Below are positions 48,644 through 56,693 of a DNA stretch of 64,000 bases, in pieces. Made by a program: the position numbers and the translations under genes. Source of the DNA: Lentibacillus kapialis (lineage in GTDB: Bacteria > Bacillota > Bacilli > Bacillales > Amphibacillaceae); contig NZ_BMNQ01000009.1 in NCBI RefSeq assembly GCF_014646635.1, positions 1-64,000 on the forward strand, in the 5' to 3' direction. The notes beneath the pieces are model-generated. The model worked only from the letters and a program-made list of their open reading frames with translations. It was not told where the DNA came from and ran no database searches. The stretch's first letter is position 1; each line of letters starts with the position of its first letter.

Positions 48644-48890
48644 AACAATTCCTTTCTTTTCACAGATGCAGATAGTGAATGTTAATGATTGCACAAAAAC
48701 AACACCCGACAACAGTGATTAAGATGATTTTGATGTAAAAAAGGACAGTGCTTTTAACTATCCGTTATAAGGTATCGTTTCAATTGTACAGTTTTTGATG
48801 GTGTTTTTCTAACTATATTGATGCTATCTTTTGCAATTCAGTCCTTTTTTACTACTTCCAGACAGAAACCTTGGTTTTATTTATTCGGAG

Positions 48891-48980
48891 TTAGAAAACT
48901 TGCCTTTTCGCCAAGCTCTAGTGACGAAAGCCTTTGTTGCACTTATGCAGTAAGCAAGAATTTATACTTTCTTAACTGCC
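48891..48980 (+). repeat. Dispersed repeat element B, copy 3
   Basis: TTAGAAAACTTGCC start, TTCGCCAAGCTC, GACGAAAGCC and the ACTTATGCAGTAAG and TTTATACTTTCTTAACTGCC segments. Some drift from copies 1 and 2. It stands alone, without an A element next to it. Confidence 0.88.
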
Positions 48981-49244
48981 AACCGATATCGCATCCCGCT
49001 TTCAACTCCAATCTTATCCAATTCTTCACATTGTAAAATTTTTCTTGTGATACTGTTAGATTTAAGATTTAAAAAAACATCGTGCTTCCCTGTTATTGAT
49101 ATACTTACCGATCAGTAAGCTATGGTCAACTAAAGCCCGCCGATGAGCTGTTTTCGTTTTCAAACCAAAATCCTTTATTAAATTTCGTGAATGACCATAT
49201 TAGCAAGTTTGGGTGTCATTTTGACTAGAAAAGAGCGAACAAAT

Positions 49245-49348
49245 TGTGAACTTGAGCCGAAAATTTGTGAACTTGAGCGGAAATTGTGTGAACTTGAGCC
49301 GGAATTATGTGAACTTAAGCGAAAATCATGTGAACTTGAGCCAATCCA
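49245..49348. repeat. 21-bp tandem repeat, five units
   Basis: Units start at 49245, 49266, 49287, 49308 and 49329, each with TGTGAACTTGAGC or one change from it. The exact 21-base spacing is constant while the last 7 bases vary. Confidence 0.9.
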
Positions 49349-49380
49349 ATAGCACTGCATCTTGAACGAAAACCAAAATT

Positions 49381-49470
49381 TTAGAAAAACTCGGCATTCA
49401 CCTCGTCTTATAGCGAATGCCGAAGCTTTTCTTATAAGGTCATTCATAATTTATACTTTCTGACGTTACA
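49381..49470 (+). repeat. Dispersed repeat element A, copy 7
   Basis: Near-consensus: CGGCATTCAC / GCGAATGCCG arms, ATAAGGTCATTCATAA, tail TGACGTTACA joined to the terminator of the cwlO-like gene. Confidence 0.92.
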
Positions 49471-49499
49471 AAAAAGACCTACCTGAAAAGATAGGTCTT
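49469..49499 (-). terminator. Terminator of the cwlO-like gene
   Basis: AAGACCTA pairs with TAGGTCTT and is followed on the minus strand by TTTTTGTAACG, the start of repeat A. Confidence 0.87.
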
Positions 49500-49510
49500 G
49501 ACGTATGTCG

Positions 49511-50779
49511 TTATTGAATACGGCGGACATGACCGGCAAATTTGTTTTTCCAATAGCCGCTTGTCATATCAGCTACTGCTACCCCGGTGCTATTCTGCGC
49601 ACCAAGAAATTTGCCGTTTCCAAGATAAATGCCAACATGGCCGTTTGTTTTATATGTGTTGAAGAATACAAGATCCCCCGGCTGTGCACTGCTGTAGGAA
49701 ATCTTTGAACCGACACCTTGCATAGCTGCTGTGCTGGATGGAATAGAGACACCGGCCTGTCCATATGCCCACGACACAAACCCGGAACAATCAAAGCCTC
49801 CTGGACCTCTACCGGCTGTCACATATGGTGTCCCCGTCTGTGAATATCCCGCTTGTATGGCTGAGCTATAGCTGCCGCTTCCGGAACTGACTGTTTTGCC
49901 CAGCTGCTTAATATCACCATCATCATTATCAGAAGATGACGACGAACCGGATGCATGGTTTAATTTAACTGGAGGGTGGGCTGCAGTTGCATTTGAACCA
50001 TCGCCGGAGTGATTAGATTTGGAATCATCAGGATCGTTGTTGCTGTGCTGCTGGTTAATCTCTTGTTCGATGGAACCGAGACTGGCGTCTTTATCTTCCA
50101 GATCAGCTTTCATTCCTTTTAAATGTTTTTCTTTCTTTTTCAATTGTTTCCTATCTTGTTCATTTTGCTTTTTTTGAGCTATGATCGTTTGTTTCATGCC
50201 TTCTAATTCTATCTTCATATCCTTGAGTTCGGACAACTTTTCCTGTTTGACATCTTTTTTCTTCTGTAATTCGGATTTATCTTCTTCCTGCTGCCTCATC
50301 AATTTTTCATCAGAGTCAGCAATCTTGGAGACGGCAGACACGCGGCTGATCATATCACCAAAACTTTTAGAGCCAAAGACAACTTCAAGATAACTGATAT
50401 CGCCTCCATTTTTTTGCAGTGATACTATCCGTTCTTTCAAAATCGCCTTGCGTTCCTCTACCTTTTTCTCTATATTTGTGATTTCTTTTTCTATTTTTTC
50501 TGCTTCATCCTTGGTTTTTGTAATGTTTTGCTTGGTATCGTTCATTTTCCGTTCATTTTTATCCAATGCGTCATTCACGGAATTAACTTTCTCATTCAAG
50601 TCTCCCATTTCTAACATAACATCTGCAACTTTAGACTCGGCTTCTGATAGATTTTCCCGGACATCTGAGCGCTCTTCCTTTACACCCTGCAATGTTTCAG
50701 CATGCACCGTATCACTCACAAAGACACTTCCAAATAACACCACACCGGCAGTAACTGCTGTTCCGATTGCTTTTTTCAC
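49511..50779 (-). CDS. cwlO: Peptidoglycan DL-endopeptidase, CwlO-like (NlpC/P60)
   Basis: A 422-residue secreted hydrolase. Signal peptide to about residue 27 (TVHA), a long coiled-coil region (28-245, PcsB/CwlO type), a Ser/Asp/Gly-rich linker (250-300) and an NlpC/P60 domain (305-422). Catalytic Cys331 is in GGFDCSGFVSWAYG and His381 in NGHVGIYLG. The third catalytic residue, often His in a FIHA-like strand, falls in FLGAQNS, so it would be Gln or Asn. CwlO-type enzymes cut D-Glu-DAP bonds for cell elongation, activated by FtsEX through the coiled coil. Named by architecture; other NlpC/P60 paralogues exist. Confidence 0.87.
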   Translation of the reverse strand: MKKAIGTAVTAGVVLFGSVFVSDTVHAETLQGVKEERSDVRENLSEAESKVADVMLEMGDLNEKVNSVNDALDKNERKMNDTKQNITKTKDEAEKIEKEITNIEKKVEERKAILKERIVSLQKNGGDISYLEVVFGSKSFGDMISRVSAVSKIADSDEKLMRQQEEDKSELQKKKDVKQEKLSELKDMKIELEGMKQTIIAQKKQNEQDRKQLKKKEKHLKGMKADLEDKDASLGSIEQEINQQHSNNDPDDSKSNHSGDGSNATAAHPPVKLNHASGSSSSSDNDDGDIKQLGKTVSSGSGSYSSAIQAGYSQTGTPYVTAGRGPGGFDCSGFVSWAYGQAGVSIPSSTAAMQGVGSKISYSSAQPGDLVFFNTYKTNGHVGIYLGNGKFLGAQNSTGVAVADMTSGYWKNKFAGHVRRIQ

Positions 50780-51162
50780 GTTACATTTCCCCCACTTTCA
50801 GAGCCGCAAACAGTCTGTTTATGTATCATTCCGTGAAGTGCATCATTGCGGTAATCTATTTTTTGATTATGTATTCCTAATATCTTTAGGTAATTCGAAT
50901 TATATCAACAAATCGTAACATGCACATTATCAATAGATTACAATTATATTTCAATCGGAAGGAAACGGTATGAATGTCTATATGACACTGTTCCATGCAA
51001 AAAGGGCACAAAAATCCCGGCTGTACAGTTGTTTCTCCCGGCTTAAGCCGACAATAATATTCTGATTTTCATTACAAAATATTACAAATTGTATGCAGCT
51101 CGTACTACAGAAAAGACCCATCTTTTATATAAAGATGGATCTTTAGTGGACTTATAACTTCT
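50780..51162. other. Long structured leader region of the cwlO-like gene
   Basis: 383 bases. On the minus strand a TGTAAT-ATTT-TGTAAT direct repeat (51086..51071) resembles a WalR site, and a GC-rich island follows at 51055-51005 with the palindrome CGGCTTAAGCCG, GCCGGGAGAAACAACTGT and GCCGGGATTTTTGTGCCC. A TATAAT lies near 50900. B. subtilis cwlO also has WalR control and a long leader RNA. Confidence 0.45.
51111..51143 (-). terminator. Terminator of aceA
   Basis: AAAGA(T)CCATCTTT pairs with AAAGATGG(G)TCTTT on the minus strand, followed by TCTG. Confidence 0.8.
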
Positions 51163-52443
51163 TTACCTGACAAATTGTTCTGTCTCTGTTGACCCCTTTA
51201 AAGCCCCGGTTGATGACGTGCCTCCCGAAATCACCTGTGCAACATCATCAAAATAACCTGTTCCGACTTCCCGCTGATGACGTGTTGCACTATACCCATA
51301 TTTCTCGCTGGTAAATTCCTTCTGCTGCAATTCAGAATAGGCAGCCATACCCGAATCTTTATACTTCCTTGCCAGATCAAACATGCTGTGGTTGAGGGCA
51401 TGGAATCCGGCCAACGTTACAAATTGGAATTTATAGCCCATTTTGCCGAGTTCATACTGGAAATTGGCGATTTCTTCATTTGACAGCTTACTTTGCCAAT
51501 TAAACGAAGGCGAACAATTATAGGCAAGCAACTTATTCGGATATTTCTCATGGATGGCGTCGGCAAAACGCTCTGCCTCATGCAAGTTTGGTTCAGATGT
51601 TTCACACCAGATCATGTCAGCATATGGCGCATATGCCAGACCCCGGGCAATTGCTTGATCAATGCCTGCATTCGTACGGAAGAATCCTTCTGTCGTCCGA
51701 TCATCTTTTATAAACGGCTCATCATATGGATCAAGATCACTCGTGATCATATCTGCAGCATTCGCATCGGTCCGGGCGATAATAAGTGTTGGTGTTCCCA
51801 TGACATCTGCCGCAAGCCGTGCCGAAACCAGATTCCTCACGGCGGTCTGTGTGGGCAATAACACTTTTCCACCAAGGTGACCGCATTTCTTTTCTGATGA
51901 GAGCTGATCTTCAAAGTGAACGGCAGACGCACCGGATTCAATCATAGACTTCATTAATTCAAAGACGTTCAATTGACCGCCAAAACCAGCTTCAGCATCA
52001 GCGACTATGGGTGCAAACCAATCAATGGAATCGTCACCTTCTGCATGATGAATTTGATCAGCCCGCTGTAATGCCTGATTAATCCGCTTAACCACATTCG
52101 GAACACTGTTGGCCGGGTACAAGCTCTGATCCGGGTACATATGACCGGCTAAATTCGCATCCGCTGCAACCTGCCAGCCACTTAAATAAATTGCCTGTAA
52201 TCCGGCCTTTACCTGTTGCACTGCTTGATTCCCTGTTAGTGCTCCGAGCGCATTCACATAGTCTTTGTTGCTCACAAGCCTCCATAATTTTTCCGCACCT
52301 CTTTTAGCAAGTGTATGCTCAATATCGATTGATCCTTTCAGACGGTCAACATCTTCAGCTGTATACGGGCGTTCAACCCCGACCCACCGCAAATCATTTT
52401 TCCATTCATTCCTGATATTTTCGATTCGATCATTTTGACCCAT
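51163..52443 (-). CDS. aceA: Isocitrate lyase
   Basis: A 426-residue glyoxylate-shunt enzyme that splits isocitrate into succinate and glyoxylate. The catalytic loop [13 protein letters not shown] is intact with its Cys. ADAEAGFGG (metal binding) and WCETSEPNL are present. ATG at 52443 has GGGGGACACGGTTG upstream. Together with the fatty-acid oxidation operon it would let the cell grow on fatty acids or acetate. Malate synthase is not in the window. An AT-rich upstream region carries dyads (see regulatory feature). Confidence 0.96.
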   Translation of the reverse strand: MGQNDRIENIRNEWKNDLRWVGVERPYTAEDVDRLKGSIDIEHTLAKRGAEKLWRLVSNKDYVNALGALTGNQAVQQVKAGLQAIYLSGWQVAADANLAGHMYPDQSLYPANSVPNVVKRINQALQRADQIHHAEGDDSIDWFAPIVADAEAGFGGQLNVFELMKSMIESGASAVHFEDQLSSEKKCGHLGGKVLLPTQTAVRNLVSARLAADVMGTPTLIIARTDANAADMITSDLDPYDEPFIKDDRTTEGFFRTNAGIDQAIARGLAYAPYADMIWCETSEPNLHEAERFADAIHEKYPNKLLAYNCSPSFNWQSKLSNEEIANFQYELGKMGYKFQFVTLAGFHALNHSMFDLARKYKDSGMAAYSELQQKEFTSEKYGYSATRHQREVGTGYFDDVAQVISGGTSSTGALKGSTETEQFVR

Positions 52444-52495
52444 CAACCGTGTCCCCCTTTATTTTTCCCATGTTATTTATACCTATATGAAATAC

Positions 52496-52545
52496 CATTG
52501 TTATAAAACAAAATTGTTTATAAAGTTTTGTTATATAACACAATA
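52496..52545. promoter_or_regulatory. AT-rich dyads upstream of aceA
   Basis: TGTTATATAACA (perfect 12-base palindrome, about 52530-52541) and an inverted pair TTATAAAACAAAA / TTTTGTTATATAA spaced by about 12 bases (52501-52538). Related TGTTATA motifs recur upstream of the small zinc-ribbon gene at 52672-52705. They may be sites for one regulator. Confidence 0.45.
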
Positions 52546-52554
52546 GACAAAAAA

Positions 52555-52650
52555 TTACTCCTCTCTTTTTGATAAACAATAATCACATTCCAATGTATAG
52601 CTATGCTTATCAACCTGTTCACCACATTCCGGACAAATTGGACTTCTCAC
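52555..52650 (-). CDS. 31-residue zinc-ribbon peptide
   Basis: GTG start at 52650 with a very strong AGGAGGGAGGG ribosome binding site. It encodes 31 residues with CPECG near the start and CDYC near the end, eighteen residues apart, a compact treble-Cys-pair zinc ribbon or knuckle (PICPECGEQVDKHSY then LECDYC). It resembles the tiny YhfH-type proteins of bacilli, but I am not sure. It lies upstream of aceA on the same strand; 111 bases separate them. The function is unknown; binding RNA, DNA or metal is possible. Confidence 0.65.
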   Translation of the reverse strand: MRSPICPECGEQVDKHSYTLECDYCLSKREE

Positions 52651-52818
52651 GTTACACCCTCCCTCCTTTTATATAACAGTTTATATATTATTTAATTGTT
52701 ATAATACAGTTTATGGGTTTAAATTTAAAAATGCAACCCTTTTTTTAAAAAAAGTTGCAATCAAGTTGTTTTATTGGAAGAATAGGATACTGATAGAAAT
52801 TATCTGGAGATGAAATTG

Positions 52819-53838
52819 ATGAAGCATTTTAAATTGGCAGGAAGCCGTGTTGTCAAAACGGGTATTTCCATTTTTATTACTGCCTGGATTTGTGTTCTAT
52901 TAAATTGGCCGCCTGTTTTCGCCGTTATTACAGCAATCGTAACCATTGAGCCTACAGTGTCTGATTCCATCAAAAAAGGAATCGTGCGCTTTCCGGCCTC
53001 CGCTATTGGATCGGCATATGCAGTACTCTTCATATCATTATTCGGCGATTCGCCGCTTACTTACGCATTGGCTGCTGTTTTTACAATCGCAACTTGTTTC
53101 CGATTAAAATTGCACGCCGGGCTCCTTGTTGCCACATTAACCGCCGTTGCAATGATTGAAGTAATTCATACCAATGTACTTATGTCATTTTTTATTAGAC
53201 TGGGCACCACTACCACAGGTCTTGTTGTTTCAACAGTGGTCAATATGTTTATGATGCCGCCGGAATACACGAATGAGATTGCCAAGAAACTGGAATCGAT
53301 TGCTTTCAGAACAGGTATCGCCGTTGAAAAAGTCATTCAGGATCTACTTGATAACCAACATCAAGTCGTTGTTGTTGAACAGGACTTAGCTGAACAGCTA
53401 GATAAAATGATCCATCAGACGGAACAGCTTATCCGGTTTCAAAAAGAAGAAGCCAAATTCCATCCGCTCGCGGGAAGTGAACAGACACATTTTCAACAGG
53501 AGCAGGAGCAACTCGTCAGACTGCGCTTAATTCATTATCATTTAGGTAATCTGATCTATTCATCTTTTAATGCAGTTGAATGGCCCGATGAAAAACGTAC
53601 AGCTATCATGAATGCTGTCACGGAGATGGCCCAATCGCTAAAACATCCGGATGCATACGAGCGCAGTAAACACCGTGAGCAGTTCACACGGTTGACGAAT
53701 ATATTCTGGGATGACAACAGGGCGATCGCCGAAAAAAAAGAAAAGCAGCCGGCAAATCTGCCGCCTGAACTGACAATTTTATATGAACTTTTATCCATTT
53801 ATAATCTGGTAGAAAGATATTTCGAAAAGCCACAATAA
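52819..53838 (+). CDS. Aromatic acid exporter family membrane protein (ArAE_1/FUSC-like)
   Basis: A 339-residue protein with an N-terminal half of four or five helices (about 8-150) including ITAIVTIEPTVSDSIKKG, and a cytosolic helical half. This matches the aromatic acid exporter family with DUF939 (B. subtilis YqjA/YgaE). The substrate is unknown. ATG at 52819 follows GGAG at 9 bases; the ATG at 52810 lies too close to the same site. A terminator overlaps its stop codon. Confidence 0.82.
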   Translation: MKHFKLAGSRVVKTGISIFITAWICVLLNWPPVFAVITAIVTIEPTVSDSIKKGIVRFPASAIGSAYAVLFISLFGDSPLTYALAAVFTIATCFRLKLHAGLLVATLTAVAMIEVIHTNVLMSFFIRLGTTTTGLVVSTVVNMFMMPPEYTNEIAKKLESIAFRTGIAVEKVIQDLLDNQHQVVVVEQDLAEQLDKMIHQTEQLIRFQKEEAKFHPLAGSEQTHFQQEQEQLVRLRLIHYHLGNLIYSSFNAVEWPDEKRTAIMNAVTEMAQSLKHPDAYERSKHREQFTRLTNIFWDDNRAIAEKKEKQPANLPPELTILYELLSIYNLVERYFEKPQ

Positions 53839-53852
53839 CATGTGGCTTTTTT
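53825..53852 (+). terminator. Terminator of the ArAE-family gene
   Basis: AAAAGCCACA pairs with TGTGGCTTTT, followed by TT. The stop codon TAA lies in the loop. Confidence 0.9.
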
Positions 53853-53867
53853 AGAATATAAAACGCC

Positions 53868-53938
53868 CTCGGGAACATGTTTCAGCTTTCCCGCCCATGT
53901 TTCGACTCTCGGGAACATGTTTCGGCTTTCCCGCCCAT
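53868..53938. repeat. 40-bp direct repeat, two units
   Basis: CTCGGGAACATGTTTC starts both units at 53868 and 53908; the second ends in CCCGCCCAT. Each carries a CGGGAA / TTCCCG hairpin and the palindrome AACATGTTT. It lies between convergent genes. Confidence 0.85.
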
Positions 53939-54002
53939 ACTAACGTCACATTACATTATCGAAAATGGCTTCGTCCGACACCAGCGCATTTGTTTGTGAA
54001 GA

Positions 54003-54632
54003 TCAGACCAAATTATGCTCAAACGCATAGATAACAGCCTGTGTCCGGTCGTGTACCTCTAACTTTTCCAGGATATTGCTAATGTGAACTTTAACTGTTT
54101 TTAATGCGATGAATAATTCATCTGCTATCCCCTGGTTTGACTTTCCCTGCGCAACAAGCAGCAATATTTCCATCTCCCTGTCTGTTAACTGATTATGCAG
54201 ATTAGCTTCAGGCTTTTCCCGCATCCGGTTCATAATCTTGCTGGTTACTTCTGGTTCCAGAATCGACTGACCCTCATATGTCTTCCTGATCGCTTTTGCA
54301 ATCTCACTTGCTTTAGAAGTTTTCAACATATAGCTTACTGCACCTGCTTCAAGGGCCGGATAAACCTTCTCATCATCCAGGAAACTTGTCACAACGATAA
54401 TTTTAGCTTCAGGCCATTGTTCGATAATCTGCTTCGTGGCTTCAATGCCATCCATCTCTTTCATAACCAAATCCATCAAGATAATGTCAGGTCTTAGTTC
54501 AAGAGCGAGCCGAACTGCTTCTCCCCCATCATCGGCTTCAGCTGACACATTGATGTCAGGTTGAGCAGATAAATAAGCTGATACGCCTATACGTACCATC
54601 TCATGGTCATCCGCAAATAATACGTCAATCAC
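54003..54632 (-). CDS. liaR: LiaR-type response regulator
   Basis: A 209-residue NarL/LuxR-family regulator. The receiver domain has the acidic pair DDH, phospho-acceptor Asp54 (ILMDLVM) and Lys near residue 105. The C-terminal HTH contains LTDREMEILLLVAQGKSN. GTG at 54632 has GAGGGTGAAA upstream and overlaps liaS by eight bases; the GTG nine bases earlier is too close to the site. It is expected to activate liaI-liaH when cell-wall antibiotics disturb the lipid II cycle. Confidence 0.92.
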   Translation of the reverse strand: MIDVLFADDHEMVRIGVSAYLSAQPDINVSAEADDGGEAVRLALELRPDIILMDLVMKEMDGIEATKQIIEQWPEAKIIVVTSFLDDEKVYPALEAGAVSYMLKTSKASEIAKAIRKTYEGQSILEPEVTSKIMNRMREKPEANLHNQLTDREMEILLLVAQGKSNQGIADELFIALKTVKVHISNILEKLEVHDRTQAVIYAFEHNLV

Positions 54633-55668
54633 TATTTTCACCCTCTTTTCTCAAGGCAGGCACTTGGATTTCCATCCGTGTACCTTCATTTGGAAGACTG
54701 ACGACTTTAAATGTGCCGCCAATTTCAGAAGCCCGCTCACGCATATTTTGCAACCCGTATGAGCTTGTTTTTACATTTTCGATATCAAATCCGACGCCGT
54801 CGTCAACGATGCGCAATATAATCGTTTCATCACGGCTGATCAGCATCACATTCAAGGACGATGCCTTGGCGTGGCGGAATGTATTTGAAACAGATTCTTG
54901 CAGTATCCTGAATAATTGGTCTTCCACACCCTTATCAATCGTAAATTCTTCCAGTTTTGATTCAATTTCCATCGGGACTTTTTGGGTAAGCTCTGCCAGT
55001 AGCTCCTTGGTCCCCTCCTGCAACGATTTTCCTTTTAATGCAACTGGTCTTAAATGAAGGAGCAACGCCCGCATTTCAAGCTGCGACTGGTGTATCATTT
55101 TTTCAACCATCTGCAGCTGTTTATTGATAGATGAATTTTCAGGTGAATTGGATTCGTTTATGGCCGACATCATCATGGATGCGGCAAATAGCTGTTGGCT
55201 GACCGAATCATGCAGTTCTCTTGCCAAGCGATTCCTTTCCTGGACAACGATCTCCTGCAGACTTTGTTCCCGTTCTTTTGCTCTTTCAGTCGCCAACCGC
55301 TGAGCATTTTCAGTCTGCACACGTATTTTTTCCTGTATTTGCTCCATACGCTGCCGGATCTTTTCCAGTTCTTTGTATGGTTCACCATCAGCAGTCAATT
55401 TTTGGCCTTTTGCCATTTCATCTAAATGTCTTGAAACGCTTTGGATCCGCTGCCGCCAATACCAACCGGTAGTTATGCCGATAACTGCCCCGGCAACAAC
55501 CGGTATACTGAGAACCAATACAAAAAACGGAATATCATACAGTGTTTTTTCTAATAACAGTGCCCAGTCGTTAAGCGGAAATGCAGCAAAGGTTATACCG
55601 ATCATCACGAATGTTATTAACAAGCTGAATAATATCGCAGTGAAGACGTGGCGTAAGATGGGACTCAT
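54625..55668 (-). CDS. liaS: LiaS-type sensor histidine kinase
   Basis: A 347-residue intramembrane-sensing kinase. Two N-terminal helices (about 10-30 and 47-68) with a short external loop, a HAMP-like linker, then HisKA_3 with His153 in ARELHDSVSQQL and an ATPase domain with DDGVGFD and ENVKTSSYGLQNMRERA-like boxes. Its short loop means it relies on LiaF for control. The ATG overlaps the liaF stop by four bases. Confidence 0.92.
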   Translation of the reverse strand: MSPILRHVFTAILFSLLITFVMIGITFAAFPLNDWALLLEKTLYDIPFFVLVLSIPVVAGAVIGITTGWYWRQRIQSVSRHLDEMAKGQKLTADGEPYKELEKIRQRMEQIQEKIRVQTENAQRLATERAKEREQSLQEIVVQERNRLARELHDSVSQQLFAASMMMSAINESNSPENSSINKQLQMVEKMIHQSQLEMRALLLHLRPVALKGKSLQEGTKELLAELTQKVPMEIESKLEEFTIDKGVEDQLFRILQESVSNTFRHAKASSLNVMLISRDETIILRIVDDGVGFDIENVKTSSYGLQNMRERASEIGGTFKVVSLPNEGTRMEIQVPALRKEGENSD

Positions 55669-56396
55669 ATCCGCTTCACCTCGATATCTCCGGAAAGCAG
55701 CGAGGTTACAATTTTCACCCGGGACAATGTTGTATCATATTTCTCTGTCTGATATAAGAGCGACTGATTCATCAGCTTTAAATGGTCTTCTCCCAAAATA
55801 TGAGCTCGCCCGAATACTGAACTGTGATGAACGTTTATTTCCACTTCGTACGGCACGTAAATGATAATATTGCCGACCATATGGCGTACCGAAATAACAA
55901 CTGTATCGTTTGGAAGAACCGTATTGCTCAAATCAATTATCCGATCGCCAAATGCACCATGGATATTGATATCCCGCCACTGATAGGACATTTCCGAAGT
56001 ATGTTGGTCTCCAAACACTTTATGATCGAATAGTGGCTTTAACTGGATAATCGGATCCGTACTCACAACATCATCACGGGGTAGTTTAGGCTGAAGACGT
56101 TGTGCTTCCTGTTTGGACTTCGAATAGTTGATAAGAAATAAAACAATCGCCGCTAAAATTAAAAAGCGGACAGCCAGCATATTCAGTATCGCAAATATAA
56201 GCCCGATAACTCCTAACCAGAATAATACTTTACCCCATAGCTGACTAAAATTTTTCCAGCCAACATATACGAAAGCCGCTGAAAACAGTGCTGAAACGAT
56301 CATTCCGCCATGAAAAAAAGCTACTTCTATAACAAAGAGAATCACTCCAACAATTAATATCCAGTTAAATGTATCTGTCGACAAGCGCTGAAACAT
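55665..56396 (-). CDS. liaF: LiaF-type membrane inhibitor of the LiaRS system
   Basis: A 243-residue protein with four helices in its first 95 residues and a C-terminal cytosolic or surface beta domain (LiaF_C) at about 150-243 (VFGDRIIDLSNTVLP and NIIIYVPYEVEINVHHSSVFG, here HGAFGDRIIDL). LiaF keeps LiaS off without stress. ATG at 56396 has AAAGGGGATCACTTC upstream; the frame further upstream lies inside a repeat. The gap to liaH is filled with repeats. Confidence 0.9.
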   Translation of the reverse strand: MFQRLSTDTFNWILIVGVILFVIEVAFFHGGMIVSALFSAAFVYVGWKNFSQLWGKVLFWLGVIGLIFAILNMLAVRFLILAAIVLFLINYSKSKQEAQRLQPKLPRDDVVSTDPIIQLKPLFDHKVFGDQHTSEMSYQWRDINIHGAFGDRIIDLSNTVLPNDTVVISVRHMVGNIIIYVPYEVEINVHHSSVFGRAHILGEDHLKLMNQSLLYQTEKYDTTLSRVKIVTSLLSGDIEVKRI

Positions 56397-56452
56397 GAAG
56401 TGATCCCCTTTCATTATTTTTTCGTATAAACCGCCGGTAGATGTCCGATTCT

Positions 56453-56505
56453 GTTCAACTAACATTCTGTGGGGAAAAGCACCCCACTGAATGAAGTTTC
56501 ACTTT
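56453..56505. repeat. 53-bp repeat, first copy, upstream of liaF
   Basis: Runs GTTCAACTAACATTCTGTGG to AAGTTTCACTTT, with inner arms CATTC(T)GTGGGG and CCCCACTGAATG. The matching copy is at 56571. Confidence 0.9.
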
Positions 56506-56517
56506 TCCACGCTCTAA

Positions 56518-56555
56518 CGGTCAGTAAACCGCCCAATTACGGCGGTCAACTGACC
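56518..56555. repeat. Large inverted repeat between the two 53-bp copies
   Basis: GGTCAGT(AA)ACCGCC pairs with GGCGGT(CA)ACTGACC around CAATTAC, a stable hairpin that may end or slow transcription between liaH and liaF. Confidence 0.85.
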
Positions 56556-56570
56556 TTAAGTCCCTGATTG

Positions 56571-56623
56571 GTTCAACTAACATTCAGTGGGGAAGGACAC
56601 CCCACTGAATGAAGTTTCACTTT
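56571..56623. repeat. 53-bp repeat, second copy
   Basis: Same sequence as at 56453 with three changes; here CATTCAGTGGGG and CCCCACTGAATG are fully complementary arms of 12 bases. Confidence 0.9.
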
Positions 56624-56693
56624 ATGTAGGGTAGACGCAGAATGACTGCGCCTGTTCAAGTATATCATGTTTCCAATGCAACTGTAACAAGTC

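Larger units (their letters stand above)
48644..49510. other. 867-base repeat-filled intergenic region
   Basis: Between the BCCT gene and the cwlO-like gene. It holds element B copy 3, a CTTACCGATCAGTAAG palindrome near 49108, five 21-bp tandem repeats, element A copy 7 and a terminator. No gene with a ribosome binding site was found; an open frame across the 21-bp repeats is repeat-derived. Confidence 0.7.

Noticed and set aside
49178-49447. 89-codon minus-strand open frame with SSSHNFR-like repeats
   Set aside because: It is made of the 21-bp tandem repeats plus element A, has no ribosome binding site and starts inside a repeat.
56397-56465. Longer N-terminus for LiaF
   Set aside because: It would begin inside the 53-bp repeat; ATG at 56396 has a good ribosome binding site and fits the family.
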